From Limimaricola sp964022235 (GTDB lineage: Bacteria; Pseudomonadota; Alphaproteobacteria; Rhodobacterales; Rhodobacteraceae), in assembly GCF_964022235.1 (NCBI RefSeq), contig NZ_CAXHZL010000008.1, positions 1 to 64,000 of the forward strand: a stretch of DNA of 64,000 nucleotides, read 5' to 3'. Below, piece after piece: positions 24,273-32,422 of the stretch (within the stretch, counting starts at the first letter, position 1; the number at the start of each line of letters is the position of its first letter). The notes under the pieces were generated by a model. The model was given only the letters and a program-made list of their open reading frames with translations. It was not told the DNA's origin and did not search any database. Both the position numbers and the translations under genes were made by a program.

Positions 24273-26229
24273 TGGCGGGGCCTGTCTGGTCAGTGAGGCG
24301 CGGCGTGGCGCCGCGGAAGACCGGAAGCCGGATCGGCCGCCGGGCAGTGTCGCGGCCCTTCTGCACCGGACCGTCGCCGAATTCAATGTCGGGGATCGGC
24401 GGCTCTGCATCGAGCGGGGCGGGCGCATGCACGGCGCGGGCGATCTCGATCCCGGCGCGCAGTAGGCCGGCGCGGGTCGGGGCGGCGGCGTAAAGCGGCC
24501 GCCAGTTCGGTCCGAAGCCTCGTTTGAACTGCTCGAGACCCGCGCCACCGGGCCGGTTTGCCACCCGGCCGCAGACCCATTTCGGCATCCAGCCCGGCAT
24601 CTGCGGCAGCGCGGCCAACGACAGCTGCGGCACCTGTGCGGCGCGCGCGGCCTCGATCGCGGCGAGGATCAGCGCCATCATCGTGCCGTCGGGGGCGGCG
24701 GACGTCTGTCGCATCAGGTCGAGGGTCCAGTCGCCCCGCCCCTGATGAAAGCTGGCAAAGGCCACCAGTTCGCCCTCGTGCCGAGCCAGCACGATGAACT
24801 GATGGATCAGCAGCTCGGGGCAGAACCGACCCATCGAAAAGCCGCGCTCGCCGCCCGAGCGCGCGGCCCAATCGGCGTGGATGCGTGCCATTTCGGCCAG
24901 TGGCAGGACCTGCGGCGCGCTGTCGATGGTCACGCCCGCCTTCTGGACGGATTTGAGCTTGCGGCGCAGGCTGCGGCAGGCGGGGCGATCAAGGCTCCAG
25001 CGGGACGTATCGATCACCGCCTCGGTGGCGATCCGTTCGACCGCCCAGCCGGCGTCGCGGGCGCGGATCGCCATTCGTGGCCCGCATTTGTAAATAGCCG
25101 TATTGAGACCGAGGCGGCCGGCATGGGCGCGCAGCGCGGCCAGATCGGGGCGCCCCAAAGGCTCGCCGATGGCGGCCAGGGTGCCGCCGGTGCGCCGCAC
25201 CAGCCAACCGCTCTCGTGATCGCGCGACAGCAGGATCCGCGCGCCTTGCCAGACCAGACCCCATTCGGCCTGCGGCGCGCGCGCCAGAGCCTGATGCCGT
25301 GCTGCGCCTTCGGCCGACAACAGGCCGGGTCGCTTGTCGAGCGCCATGGGGCGGATCAGGGCCAGAAGCGCCAGCAGCGCCGGGATGGCGTGGTAGACGA
25401 CGCGGTAGCCGATCATCGCGGCGATCAGGTCGGCCTCGGCCACCTGCGGCAGCAGCGCCAGCAGGCACAGCTCGAAGGCGCCGACGCCGCCGGGGCTCTG
25501 ACTGGCGAGCCCGGCGCCCAGCGCCGCGAGATAAGCGAAGATCGCCGCCGAGGCCGGGATCTCGACGCCCGCGGGCAGCAGCAGCCACAGCACCGCGCCC
25601 GCCGCACAGGTGTCGATGGCGGTCCAAATGATTAGCCGGGGCAGGGTGCCCGCGCGCATCTGTGGCAGGCCGGGCAGGCTGGTGATCCGCGATACCCCCG
25701 CGATCACAGCGATCGCCAAAAGCGCCGCCAGCGCGGTGTGTCCGTCGAGCAGCAGCAGCGACAAGCCCGCCAGCACGCCCAGCGCCCCCATGAAGGAAAC
25801 CGAAACCCAGAGCGACAGCCGCGTCGCCGTCCACAGGTCGCATTCGGGCAAGCTGCGCCAGCGCACCAGCGCACCGGTGAGGCTCCCGAAGCCCACGGTC
25901 TGCGCGATCGCCATGGCGCGCATCCCCGCCGCACGGGCGCGGGCGGGGGCGATGCCGGTGCCCATCGCGCGGTGCAGCACCACATCGTACTGCCCCAGCG
26001 CCCAGAGGCTCAGCCCGGTGCAGGCCAGCGCCCCGATCCACTGTTGCGGCGGCAGCGCCCGGAGCGCGGGCCAGACCGCGCCGAAATCGATGGTTTCGCA
26101 ACGTCGCGCCAACAGCCACGCGCCAAGGCCCAGAGCCAGCAGGGGCAAGAGCCGCAGCGCGGTTCGCCCAAGGCTGAGGGAGAGGGACCGGGCGCCGCGC
26201 GGAGCGGGCTCAGGCGAGGATGCAGACAT
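24235..26229 (-). CDS. mprF: MprF-like bifunctional lysyl-lipid synthase and flippase
   Basis: 664 residues. The N-terminal half (to about 310) holds repeated hydrophobic spans, including FAYLAALGAGLASQSPGGVG, the flippase-type UPF0104 motif of MprF. The C-terminal half is the DUF2156 aminoacyl-transferase domain: ACRSLRRKLKSVQKAG, GERGFSMGRFCPELL, FASFHQGRGDWTLDLMR and LEQFKRGFGPNW. MprF moves lysine or alanine from tRNA to phosphatidylglycerol and flips the product, making the surface less negative. The length is about 180 residues short of Firmicute MprF. Which amino acid is added cannot be told. It overlaps the methyltransferase gene. Confidence 0.85.
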   Translation of the reverse strand: MSASSPEPAPRGARSLSLSLGRTALRLLPLLALGLGAWLLARRCETIDFGAVWPALRALPPQQWIGALACTGLSLWALGQYDVVLHRAMGTGIAPARARAAGMRAMAIAQTVGFGSLTGALVRWRSLPECDLWTATRLSLWVSVSFMGALGVLAGLSLLLLDGHTALAALLAIAVIAGVSRITSLPGLPQMRAGTLPRLIIWTAIDTCAAGAVLWLLLPAGVEIPASAAIFAYLAALGAGLASQSPGGVGAFELCLLALLPQVAEADLIAAMIGYRVVYHAIPALLALLALIRPMALDKRPGLLSAEGAARHQALARAPQAEWGLVWQGARILLSRDHESGWLVRRTGGTLAAIGEPLGRPDLAALRAHAGRLGLNTAIYKCGPRMAIRARDAGWAVERIATEAVIDTSRWSLDRPACRSLRRKLKSVQKAGVTIDSAPQVLPLAEMARIHADWAARSGGERGFSMGRFCPELLIHQFIVLARHEGELVAFASFHQGRGDWTLDLMRQTSAAPDGTMMALILAAIEAARAAQVPQLSLAALPQMPGWMPKWVCGRVANRPGGAGLEQFKRGFGPNWRPLYAAAPTRAGLLRAGIEIARAVHAPAPLDAEPPIPDIEFGDGPVQKGRDTARRPIRLPVFRGATPRLTDQTGPANDRRAYPTSRDT

Positions 26230-26375
26230 GGCGGCGGCTCCGGGTCAGAGGGCCGGGATTCTGCCGCGGCGGTGGGCCGGACAGTATCGGACATGGAATG
26301 AAAAACGGGTTTATACGGGAACGGCGGATGTCGTCCGGCAGGGCAACATCCCAAAGCCGGCCGCGGGTCGGAAGG

Positions 26376-26690
26376 TCAGCTTTCCTTTAGCAATTCCGAT
26401 TTCGCGGCAACGGTGAACTCGGCCATCTTGTCACGGATGTCGTCGTCGCTCATCAAATGGCCGATGTCCCGACGCAGCTTGCGAAACACGTCGTCATCGC
26501 CCGCTTCTTCGAACTCGGCCTTGATGACCTCGCGGGTATACTCCGCGGCGGCCTCGCCCTCCTTGTCGAGCAGGCCAGCAGCCCAGAACCCGAGCATCCG
26601 GTTGCGCCGGGCTTCGGCGCGGAATTTCATTTCCGCATCATGCGCGAACTTCGCCTCGAAAGCGCGTTCTCTTTCATCGAAGGTGGTCAT
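26376..26690 (-). CDS. F1-ATPase inhibitor zeta subunit (DUF1476)
   Basis: 104 residues. Alphaproteobacterial zeta protein, which binds F1 and blocks ATP hydrolysis by the synthase, as shown in Paracoccus denitrificans. Signatures: MTTFDERERAFEAKFAHDAE (inhibitory N-terminal helix), RNRMLGFWAAGLLD and FRKLRRDIGHLMSDDDIRDK. The start at 26690 gives the family N-terminus. It is divergent from purC and has no ATP synthase genes nearby, as is usual. Confidence 0.92.
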   Translation of the reverse strand: MTTFDERERAFEAKFAHDAEMKFRAEARRNRMLGFWAAGLLDKEGEAAAEYTREVIKAEFEEAGDDDVFRKLRRDIGHLMSDDDIRDKMAEFTVAAKSELLKES

Positions 26691-26869
26691 ATGACTTGCC
26701 TTTCCACGCCCCCGTCCTAGGCCCACAGGATACGTCCCGCGACACCTTGCCCGCAAGGGGGGCTTGCACTATGAGGCCAGCAAGGCCGCGCCGCGCAGCT
26801 TTCCGGTCACGGAAACGTTGCGTCGCCCCGACATCCGGGGCCTTGGCGCGCGAACCCCGTGGAGAGCGC

Positions 26870-27631
26870 ATGGCACGTCGCAAGAAGATTTACGAGGGCA
26901 AGGCGAAGATCCTCTATGAAGGCCCCGAGCCGGGAACGCTGGTCCAGTATTTCAAGGACGACGCGACCGCCTTCAACGCCGAGAAAAAGGCCGTGATCGA
27001 GGGCAAGGGCGTCCTGAACAACCGCCTGTCCGAATTCTTCATGACCGGCCTGCAGTCGATCGGGGTGCCCACGCACTTCATCAAGCGTCTCAACATGCGT
27101 GAGCAGTTGATTCGTCAGGTGGAAATCATTCCGCTCGAAGTCATCGTGCGCAACTTCGCAGCCGGCTCCATGGCCAAGCGTCTGGGCATGGAAGAAGGCG
27201 CGCCGCTGCCCCGTCCGATCATCGAGTTCTCCTACAAGGACGACAAACTCGGCGATCCGTTGGTGCCCGAGGAATACATCATCGCCTTCGGCTGGGCCTC
27301 GCAGCAGGATCTCGACGACATCGTGGCGCTGGCGCTGCGGGTCAACGACTTCATGTCGGGCGTCATGCACGGCGTCGGCATCAAGCTCGTCGATTTCAAG
27401 ATCGAGATCGGTCGGATCTGGGACAACGATTTCCAGCGTCTTGTCGTGGCCGACGAGATCTCGCCCGACAGCTGCCGGCTGTGGGACATCGAGACCGGTC
27501 AGAAGCTCGACAAGGACGTGTTCCGCAAGGATCTCGGCAGCCTCACCGACGCCTATACCGAAGTGGCGCGGCGCTTGGGCGTGCTGCCCTCGAACGTGAC
27601 CCATCGGCCGCGCCCGACGCTCATCAACTGA
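26870..27631 (+). CDS. purC: SAICAR synthetase
   Basis: 253 residues. It joins aspartate to CAIR with ATP, the eighth step of purine synthesis. MARRKKIYEGKAKILYEGPE opens the ATP-grasp-like fold; VEIIPLEVIVRNFAAGSMAK and LVDFKIEIGRIWDNDFQRLV are family signatures. GGAGAG precedes the ATG at 26870. It is followed by purS after 54 bases, a purC-purS-purQ order common in alphaproteobacteria. Confidence 0.97.
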   Translation: MARRKKIYEGKAKILYEGPEPGTLVQYFKDDATAFNAEKKAVIEGKGVLNNRLSEFFMTGLQSIGVPTHFIKRLNMREQLIRQVEIIPLEVIVRNFAAGSMAKRLGMEEGAPLPRPIIEFSYKDDKLGDPLVPEEYIIAFGWASQQDLDDIVALALRVNDFMSGVMHGVGIKLVDFKIEIGRIWDNDFQRLVVADEISPDSCRLWDIETGQKLDKDVFRKDLGSLTDAYTEVARRLGVLPSNVTHRPRPTLIN

Positions 27632-27685
27632 AGCGTCGGGTCGACCCGAGCGACTAGACAGATCGAAGAAGAAGGAGCGGCGCGC

Positions 27686-27925
27686 ATGAAGGCTCGCGTG
27701 CAGGTGATGCTGAAGACCGGAGTTCTCGACCCCCAAGGCGAGGCGATCCGCCATGCGCTCGGCGCGCTCGGCTTCGATGGCGTCGAGGGTGTCCGTCAGG
27801 GCAAGGTGATCGAGTTGGACCTCGCCGGGACCGATGCGGCGTCCGCAGAGGCCCAAGTGACCGAGATGTGCGAGAAACTTCTCGCCAACACGGTGATCGA
27901 AAGCTACAAGATCGACCTGAGCTGA
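27686..27925 (+). CDS. purS: FGAM synthase subunit PurS
   Basis: 79 residues: MKARVQVMLKTGVLDPQGEA and HALGALGFDGVEGVRQGKVI are the PurS pattern. It forms the small scaffold of the three-part formylglycinamidine ribonucleotide synthase with PurQ and PurL. GAAGGAG precedes the start. purQ follows after a rather long 227-base gap with a hairpin; purL is not in this window. Confidence 0.96.
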   Translation: MKARVQVMLKTGVLDPQGEAIRHALGALGFDGVEGVRQGKVIELDLAGTDAASAEAQVTEMCEKLLANTVIESYKIDLS

Positions 27926-27931
27926 GGTCGC

Positions 27932-27953
27932 ACGCCGCCTCTCGGGGCGGCGT
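27932..27953 (+). terminator. Hairpin between purS and purQ
   Basis: ACGCCGCC, a 6-base loop, GGCGGCGT, six bases after the purS stop. A short T run (TCTTT) comes only 8-10 bases later, so it may attenuate rather than stop transcription. Confidence 0.4.
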
Positions 27954-28152
27954 TCGCGTCTTTGGGACAGGTTTCGCTTTCGGGCATCGCTCGGCCGTCT
28001 TCGGGGGGCCTGAGCACCGGGAGCGATGCGGCGGTGGTTGCAGGGGAGGGCACCACCGCCGACCTAAATCCCCACTGCGGGGGGCAACCGCCCCCGGTCT
28101 CCAATTATCCCATTTGCGGCCCCGCCGCCCCAGACCCCGAAGGATGCCCGCC

Positions 28153-28821
28153 ATGAAGGCCGCCGTCATCGTCTTTCCCGGATCCAACTGCGACCGCGAC
28201 ATGGCCGTCGCCCTGCGCGCCGCCGGTGCCGAGGTCGAAATGGTCTGGCACAAGGATGCCGGGCTGCCACGCGGCGTCGATCTCGTCGCCGTGCCGGGCG
28301 GGTTCTCCTTTGGCGATTATCTGCGTTGCGGCGCCATCGCGGCGCAGTCGCCGGTGTGCCGCGCCGTGATCGAGCATGCGCAAAAGGGCGGCTACGTGCT
28401 CGGTGTCTGCAACGGCTTTCAGGTGCTGACCGAAACCGGCCTGCTGCCGGGCGCGCTGATGCGAAACGCCGGCATCCGCTTCGTGTGCAAGACGATCCCG
28501 CTTACCGTCGCCACCACCGAAAGCGATTTTACCCGCGCTTACGACAAGGGGGCCTCGCTGCAGATCCCGGTCGCCCATCACGACGGCAACTACTTCGTTG
28601 ACCAGCCCTCGCTCGAGCGGCTGCGCGGCGAGGATCGGATCGCCTTTACCTATGGCGACAACCCTAACGGCTCGACCGGCGACATCGCGGGCGTGCTGTC
28701 CGACAACCGCCGCGTTCTTGGCATGATGCCGCACCCTGAGCGGGCGGTGGATGCAGGCCATGGCGGCACCGACGGGCGTGGGCTGTTCGACAGCCTCGTC
28801 GGCGCGCTGGTCTCGGCCTGA
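28153..28821 (+). CDS. purQ: FGAM synthase glutaminase subunit PurQ
   Basis: 222 residues. A class I glutamine amidotransferase that supplies ammonia to PurL. The nucleophile is in VLGVCNGFQVLTETGLLPG, and the His-Glu pair is in GMMPHPERAVD. VAVPGGFSFGDYLRCGAIAA forms the oxyanion region. The start gives the family N-terminus MKAAVIVFPGSNCDRD. It belongs with purC and purS. Confidence 0.97.
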   Translation: MKAAVIVFPGSNCDRDMAVALRAAGAEVEMVWHKDAGLPRGVDLVAVPGGFSFGDYLRCGAIAAQSPVCRAVIEHAQKGGYVLGVCNGFQVLTETGLLPGALMRNAGIRFVCKTIPLTVATTESDFTRAYDKGASLQIPVAHHDGNYFVDQPSLERLRGEDRIAFTYGDNPNGSTGDIAGVLSDNRRVLGMMPHPERAVDAGHGGTDGRGLFDSLVGALVSA

Positions 28822-28868
28822 GCCGGTAGTCACGCCGCCCGTGATCGCGGCGTGATCTACCTCCGCTT

Positions 28869-28888
28869 GCCGCGCCGCGCGGCGCGGC
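28869..28888 (+). repeat. 20-base perfect palindrome before dctB
   Basis: GCCGCGCC, GCGC, GGCGCGGC, fully self-complementary. It lies 14 bases before the chosen dctB start and 47 after purQ. It could form an mRNA hairpin that limits access to the dctB ribosome site, or be a protein site. Confidence 0.5.
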
Positions 28889-28902
28889 GTAAACCCGAGC
28901 TT

Positions 28903-30651
28903 ATGGCGAACGACACCTCCAGACCGCCCCGTCCGCGGCGCAGTTGGGCCCCGCGCATCGCGTTGGCGCTGTTCTGCCTTGCCGCGATGGCGGTGATCTG
29001 GGTGACGAACGTCCTGCTGACCGAGCGGTTTACCGAGGCCACACGCACCCGCACCGACGTGCGCCTCACGCTCTATGTCGGCAACCTGATTTCCGAATTG
29101 CAGCGCAACTCCATCGTGCCGCAGCTTTTGGCGCGCGACCCCGAGTTGATCGGGGCGCTGTCGTCCTCGGACTTCTCGCGCTCGACCCAGCGGCTGCTGT
29201 CCTTCGTCGACGAGATCGGTGCGGCGAGCCTCGTGCTTTATGACCGCGATGGGCGCATCGTGGCGGCCACCGATCGCAACCGATTGGGAGAGTCGCACCG
29301 CGGCGCGCCCTACTTCGTCGATGCGATGCGCGCGAACTCGACCATCTTCACGATCTTCCAGCGGCCCACGGGCGGCTATTCCTTTCTGTATTCGCGCAAG
29401 GTGGACGCCAATGGCGCGGCGCTGGGGGTGATTTCGGTCGAGGTCGATCTCGCCAAGCTCGAGCGCAGCTGGGCGGGCACCTCGGATGCGGTGCTCGTCA
29501 CCAACAGCACCGGCGAGATCATCCTGTCGACCGAACCGCGCTGGCGCGGCCTGCCCGAGAGCGAGGCGCTGGAACGCCAGTCGGCCCCTTCGGCGATCGA
29601 GCGCGCCTTTCTCGCCACCGACTGGACCGCGCTTCCGATCGACGCCTACCTGCGCGGCGAGGCGGTTATGCGGCGCGAGCTGCGGGTGCCGTTCCAAGGC
29701 TGGAAGATGGTCACCTTCACCGCCTACACGAGCGTGCGCGAGCGGGTGAATGGGGTGCTGGCGCTCGAGATCATGGGATTTGCCATGCTGTTGGCGCTGA
29801 CCTTCTGGATCAGCTCGCGCAAATCCGCTTCGCGTCTTTTGCTGGTGCGCCGCGAAAGCGACCAGCTGCGGCGGCTCAACATGCGGCTGCAGCGCGAGAT
29901 CGCGCAGCGCCAGCAGGTCGAGCGCAACCTCGAGAGCGCCGAGCAGACCATCGCGCAGAGTTCCAAGCTCGCGGTGCTGGGCGAGATGTCGGCCAGCGTC
30001 AGCCACGAGCTGAACCAGCCGCTGGCGGCGATGAAGACCTATCTCGCGGGGGCGCGGCTTTTGCTGCAGCGTCGCCGCCCCGAAGAGGCGCTGTCCTCGT
30101 TCCAACGCATCGACGATCTGATCGACCGGATGGGCGCGATCACCCGACAGCTCAAATCCTATGCCCGTAAGGGCAACCAGGCATTCGAGCCGGTAGACGC
30201 CCGCGCGGCCCTGTCTTCGGCGCTCGCCATGATGGAGCCGCAGCTCAAGACGCGCTCGGTCGCGATCAATCGGACGTTGCCGTCCGGACCTGCTATGATC
30301 CTCGGCGATCGGTTGCGTTTCGAGCAGGTGATCATCAATCTGCTGCGCAATGCGCTCGATGCGACCAAGGAGGCGCGCGATCCGCGCGTCGACATCACGC
30401 TCACGGTCGAGGACGCGGTTGTCCTCACCGTGCACGACAACGGCCCGGGCATCGAGGATCTCGATGCGCTGTTCGAGCCGTTCTATACGACCAAAGCGCC
30501 CGGCGACGGTGTCGGACTGGGCCTCGCGATCTCCTCGGGGATCGTGAACGATCTCGGCGGACGGCTGACCGCGCGGAACGCATCCGGCGGCGGGGCTGTT
30601 TTCGAAGTGCAGTTGCCTATCTTGGAAGAAGAAATGGCTGCGGCGGAATAG
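28903..30651 (+). CDS. dctB: C4-dicarboxylate sensor histidine kinase DctB
   Basis: 582 residues. Membrane spans near residues 20-40 and 288-304 bracket a periplasmic double-PAS sensor (SLVLYDRDGRIVAATDRNRL, YFVDAMR, GGYSFLYSRKVDANG) like that of DctB. A cytoplasmic coiled coil (about 320-350) leads to the kinase: phosphorylated H368 in SASVSHELNQPLAAMKTY, N box INLLRNALDATKEA, and DNGPGI and GLGLAISSGI for ATP. The start at 28903 is uncertain, as the ribosome site is poor and another start exists at 28852. dctD follows 9 bases later. No dctPQM transporter is in the window, so the regulated target lies elsewhere. Confidence 0.9.
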   Translation: MANDTSRPPRPRRSWAPRIALALFCLAAMAVIWVTNVLLTERFTEATRTRTDVRLTLYVGNLISELQRNSIVPQLLARDPELIGALSSSDFSRSTQRLLSFVDEIGAASLVLYDRDGRIVAATDRNRLGESHRGAPYFVDAMRANSTIFTIFQRPTGGYSFLYSRKVDANGAALGVISVEVDLAKLERSWAGTSDAVLVTNSTGEIILSTEPRWRGLPESEALERQSAPSAIERAFLATDWTALPIDAYLRGEAVMRRELRVPFQGWKMVTFTAYTSVRERVNGVLALEIMGFAMLLALTFWISSRKSASRLLLVRRESDQLRRLNMRLQREIAQRQQVERNLESAEQTIAQSSKLAVLGEMSASVSHELNQPLAAMKTYLAGARLLLQRRRPEEALSSFQRIDDLIDRMGAITRQLKSYARKGNQAFEPVDARAALSSALAMMEPQLKTRSVAINRTLPSGPAMILGDRLRFEQVIINLLRNALDATKEARDPRVDITLTVEDAVVLTVHDNGPGIEDLDALFEPFYTTKAPGDGVGLGLAISSGIVNDLGGRLTARNASGGGAVFEVQLPILEEEMAAAE

Positions 30652-30660
30652 GGGGCTCAC

Positions 30661-31995
30661 ATGAGCAAGACCATGAAGGTCGCCATCGTCGATGACGAAA
30701 AGGACATGCGACAGTCGATCAGCCAATGGCTGGCGCTGTCGGGCTTCGATACCGAAAGCTATGCCAGCGCCGAAGAGGCGCTCAAGGGGCTAACGGCGGA
30801 TTATCCCGGCATCGTGGTGAGCGACATCCGCATGCCCGGCATGGACGGGATGCAGTTCCTGCGAAAGCTCAAGAGCGTAGACAGCACGCTTCCGGTCATC
30901 ATGATCACCGGCCACGGCGACGTCCCGATGGCGGTCGAGGCGATGCGGATCGGGGCGTTCGACTTTCTCGAAAAGCCGTTCAACCCCGACCGGATGACCG
31001 AGCTGGCCAAGAAGGCCAGCAACGCGCGCCGCCTCGTGCTCGACAACCGCGCACTCCGGCGCGAGCTGTCGGACGGCTCCGCGCTGATGAACAAGCTGAT
31101 AGGCTCCTCGCCGGTGATGGAGCGGCTCAAGGAGGATATCCTCGATCTGGGTCAGGCCGATGGCCACGTGCTCATTGAGGGCGAAACCGGCACCGGCAAG
31201 ACGCTCGTGGCGCATGCGCTGCACGCGGTGGGCGCGCGGGCTTCCAAGAAGTTCGTGCTGATCTCCTGCTCGGCCTATGACGAGGACCGGCTCGGAGCGC
31301 GGCTCTTTGGCCCGGCGGCCGAGGACGAGCCGATCCCGGCGCTCGAAGAGGCGCGCGGCGGTACGCTCGTGCTCGAGGACATCGAGGCGCTGTCGAGCGC
31401 CATGCAGGCACGTCTGCTGACCGCGATCAACGATCAGGGCATGCCGTCGGAGACCCGCATTGTCGGGATCTGCAACCTGCAGGACGAGGGCAAGACCTGC
31501 GAAAGTGTGCTGCGGCCCGATCTCTATTATCGCCTCGCTGCGCTGCGCATCATCGTACCGCCGCTGCGCCAGCGCGGCGAGGACATCCTGTCGCTGTTCA
31601 CCCGGCTTTCCGAGCAGTTCGCCGACGAATATGGCTGCGACGCGCCCGAGGTCAGCGCGCAGGAGGCCGCGCAGCTGTTGCAGGCGCCATGGCCCGGCAA
31701 CGTGCGCCAGCTCATCAACGTGGCCGAGCGCGCGGTGCTGCAGAACCGGCGCGGCTCGGGCTCCATCGCCTCGCTGCTGATGACCGATGGCGACGAGCAG
31801 AGCGATCAGGCGATGACCACCGAGGGCAAGCCGCTCAAGGAGTTCGTCGAAGCTTTTGAACGGATGCTGATCGACAACACGATGCGCCGCCACAAGGGCT
31901 CGATCGTGGCTGTGATGGACGAGCTGTGCCTGCCGCGCCGGACGCTCAACGAGAAGATGGCCAAATACGGGCTGCAACGCTCGGATTACCTCTGA
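30661..31995 (+). CDS. dctD: DctD-type response regulator without the GAFTGA loop
   Basis: 444 residues. The receiver has D55 (VVSDIRMPGMDG) and K105 (FDFLEKPF). The AAA+ domain has Walker A at 174-181 (GETGTGKT), Walker B near 233-242 (GGTLVLEDIE) and an arginine-finger region LRPDLYYRLAALRI. A Fis-type helix-turn-helix closes it (about 410-440). Between 205 and 230, where sigma-54 activators carry ELFGHEKGAFTGA, this protein reads RLGARLFGPAAEDEPI, so the sigma-54 contact loop is missing. It may regulate another polymerase form, as Rhodobacter capsulatus NtrC does. It is paired with dctB and ends before a strong terminator. Confidence 0.9.
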   Translation: MSKTMKVAIVDDEKDMRQSISQWLALSGFDTESYASAEEALKGLTADYPGIVVSDIRMPGMDGMQFLRKLKSVDSTLPVIMITGHGDVPMAVEAMRIGAFDFLEKPFNPDRMTELAKKASNARRLVLDNRALRRELSDGSALMNKLIGSSPVMERLKEDILDLGQADGHVLIEGETGTGKTLVAHALHAVGARASKKFVLISCSAYDEDRLGARLFGPAAEDEPIPALEEARGGTLVLEDIEALSSAMQARLLTAINDQGMPSETRIVGICNLQDEGKTCESVLRPDLYYRLAALRIIVPPLRQRGEDILSLFTRLSEQFADEYGCDAPEVSAQEAAQLLQAPWPGNVRQLINVAERAVLQNRRGSGSIASLLMTDGDEQSDQAMTTEGKPLKEFVEAFERMLIDNTMRRHKGSIVAVMDELCLPRRTLNEKMAKYGLQRSDYL

Positions 31996-32020
31996 ATAGA
32001 GGGACTTTGACGGAAGGTTG

Positions 32021-32044
32021 GGCCGCCCCTCGGGGCGGCCTTTC
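32021..32044 (+). terminator. Terminator after dctD
   Basis: GGCCGCCCC, TC, GGGGCGGCC, then TTTCA: a 9-base GC stem 25 bases after the dctD stop. Confidence 0.7.
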
Positions 32045-32422
32045 ACATTCATCATTGTGTCATGTGGACAAGTGCCGCTATGAAGGTCGGAACGGGCATG
32101 CGCTTGGCGTCGTTGCCCGGACGGATTTTCCGCTCCCTTTGCGACGGGGTTCCCCGGCACCGGAGGCGGACGAGACCGGCCCCGAGAGGGGCCGTTGACC
32201 TGACCCCGACCGGCCCGCTCATCTGGATGGCCGCCGGGCATGAACTGGCCCCCAGGGCCGAGGAAGAACCGCGATGCAACGCGCGCAGCATGCAGGCGAC
32301 CCGTTGACGGCCCCGAGGGGCCGCACGGAGGCCGATACGCGCTTGATCGCCTCAATCGGACATGAGCGCGCGACAGGCGCCCCCCCGGGGGCGCCATCAG
32401 GCGCGCCATGCGAATGGATAAC
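32045..32422 (+). promoter_or_regulatory. Structured leader region of rne
   Basis: 378 bases without a gene. Four GC-rich hairpins stand in a row: CGGCCCC-gaga-GGGGCCG (32177-32194), GGCCC-cca-GGGCC (32247-32259), CGGCCCC-ga-GGGGCCG (32308-32323) and GGCGCCCCC-cc-GGGGGCGCC (32376-32395). The first and third share the same stem. In enterobacteria the rne 5' leader lets RNase E destroy its own mRNA; similar feedback here is inference. Confidence 0.5.

Noticed and set aside
28105..30726. 873-codon minus-strand frame opposite dctB
   Set aside because: The plus strand encodes a full histidine kinase with all motifs; the antisense product is repetitive His/Arg/Gly-rich without domains.
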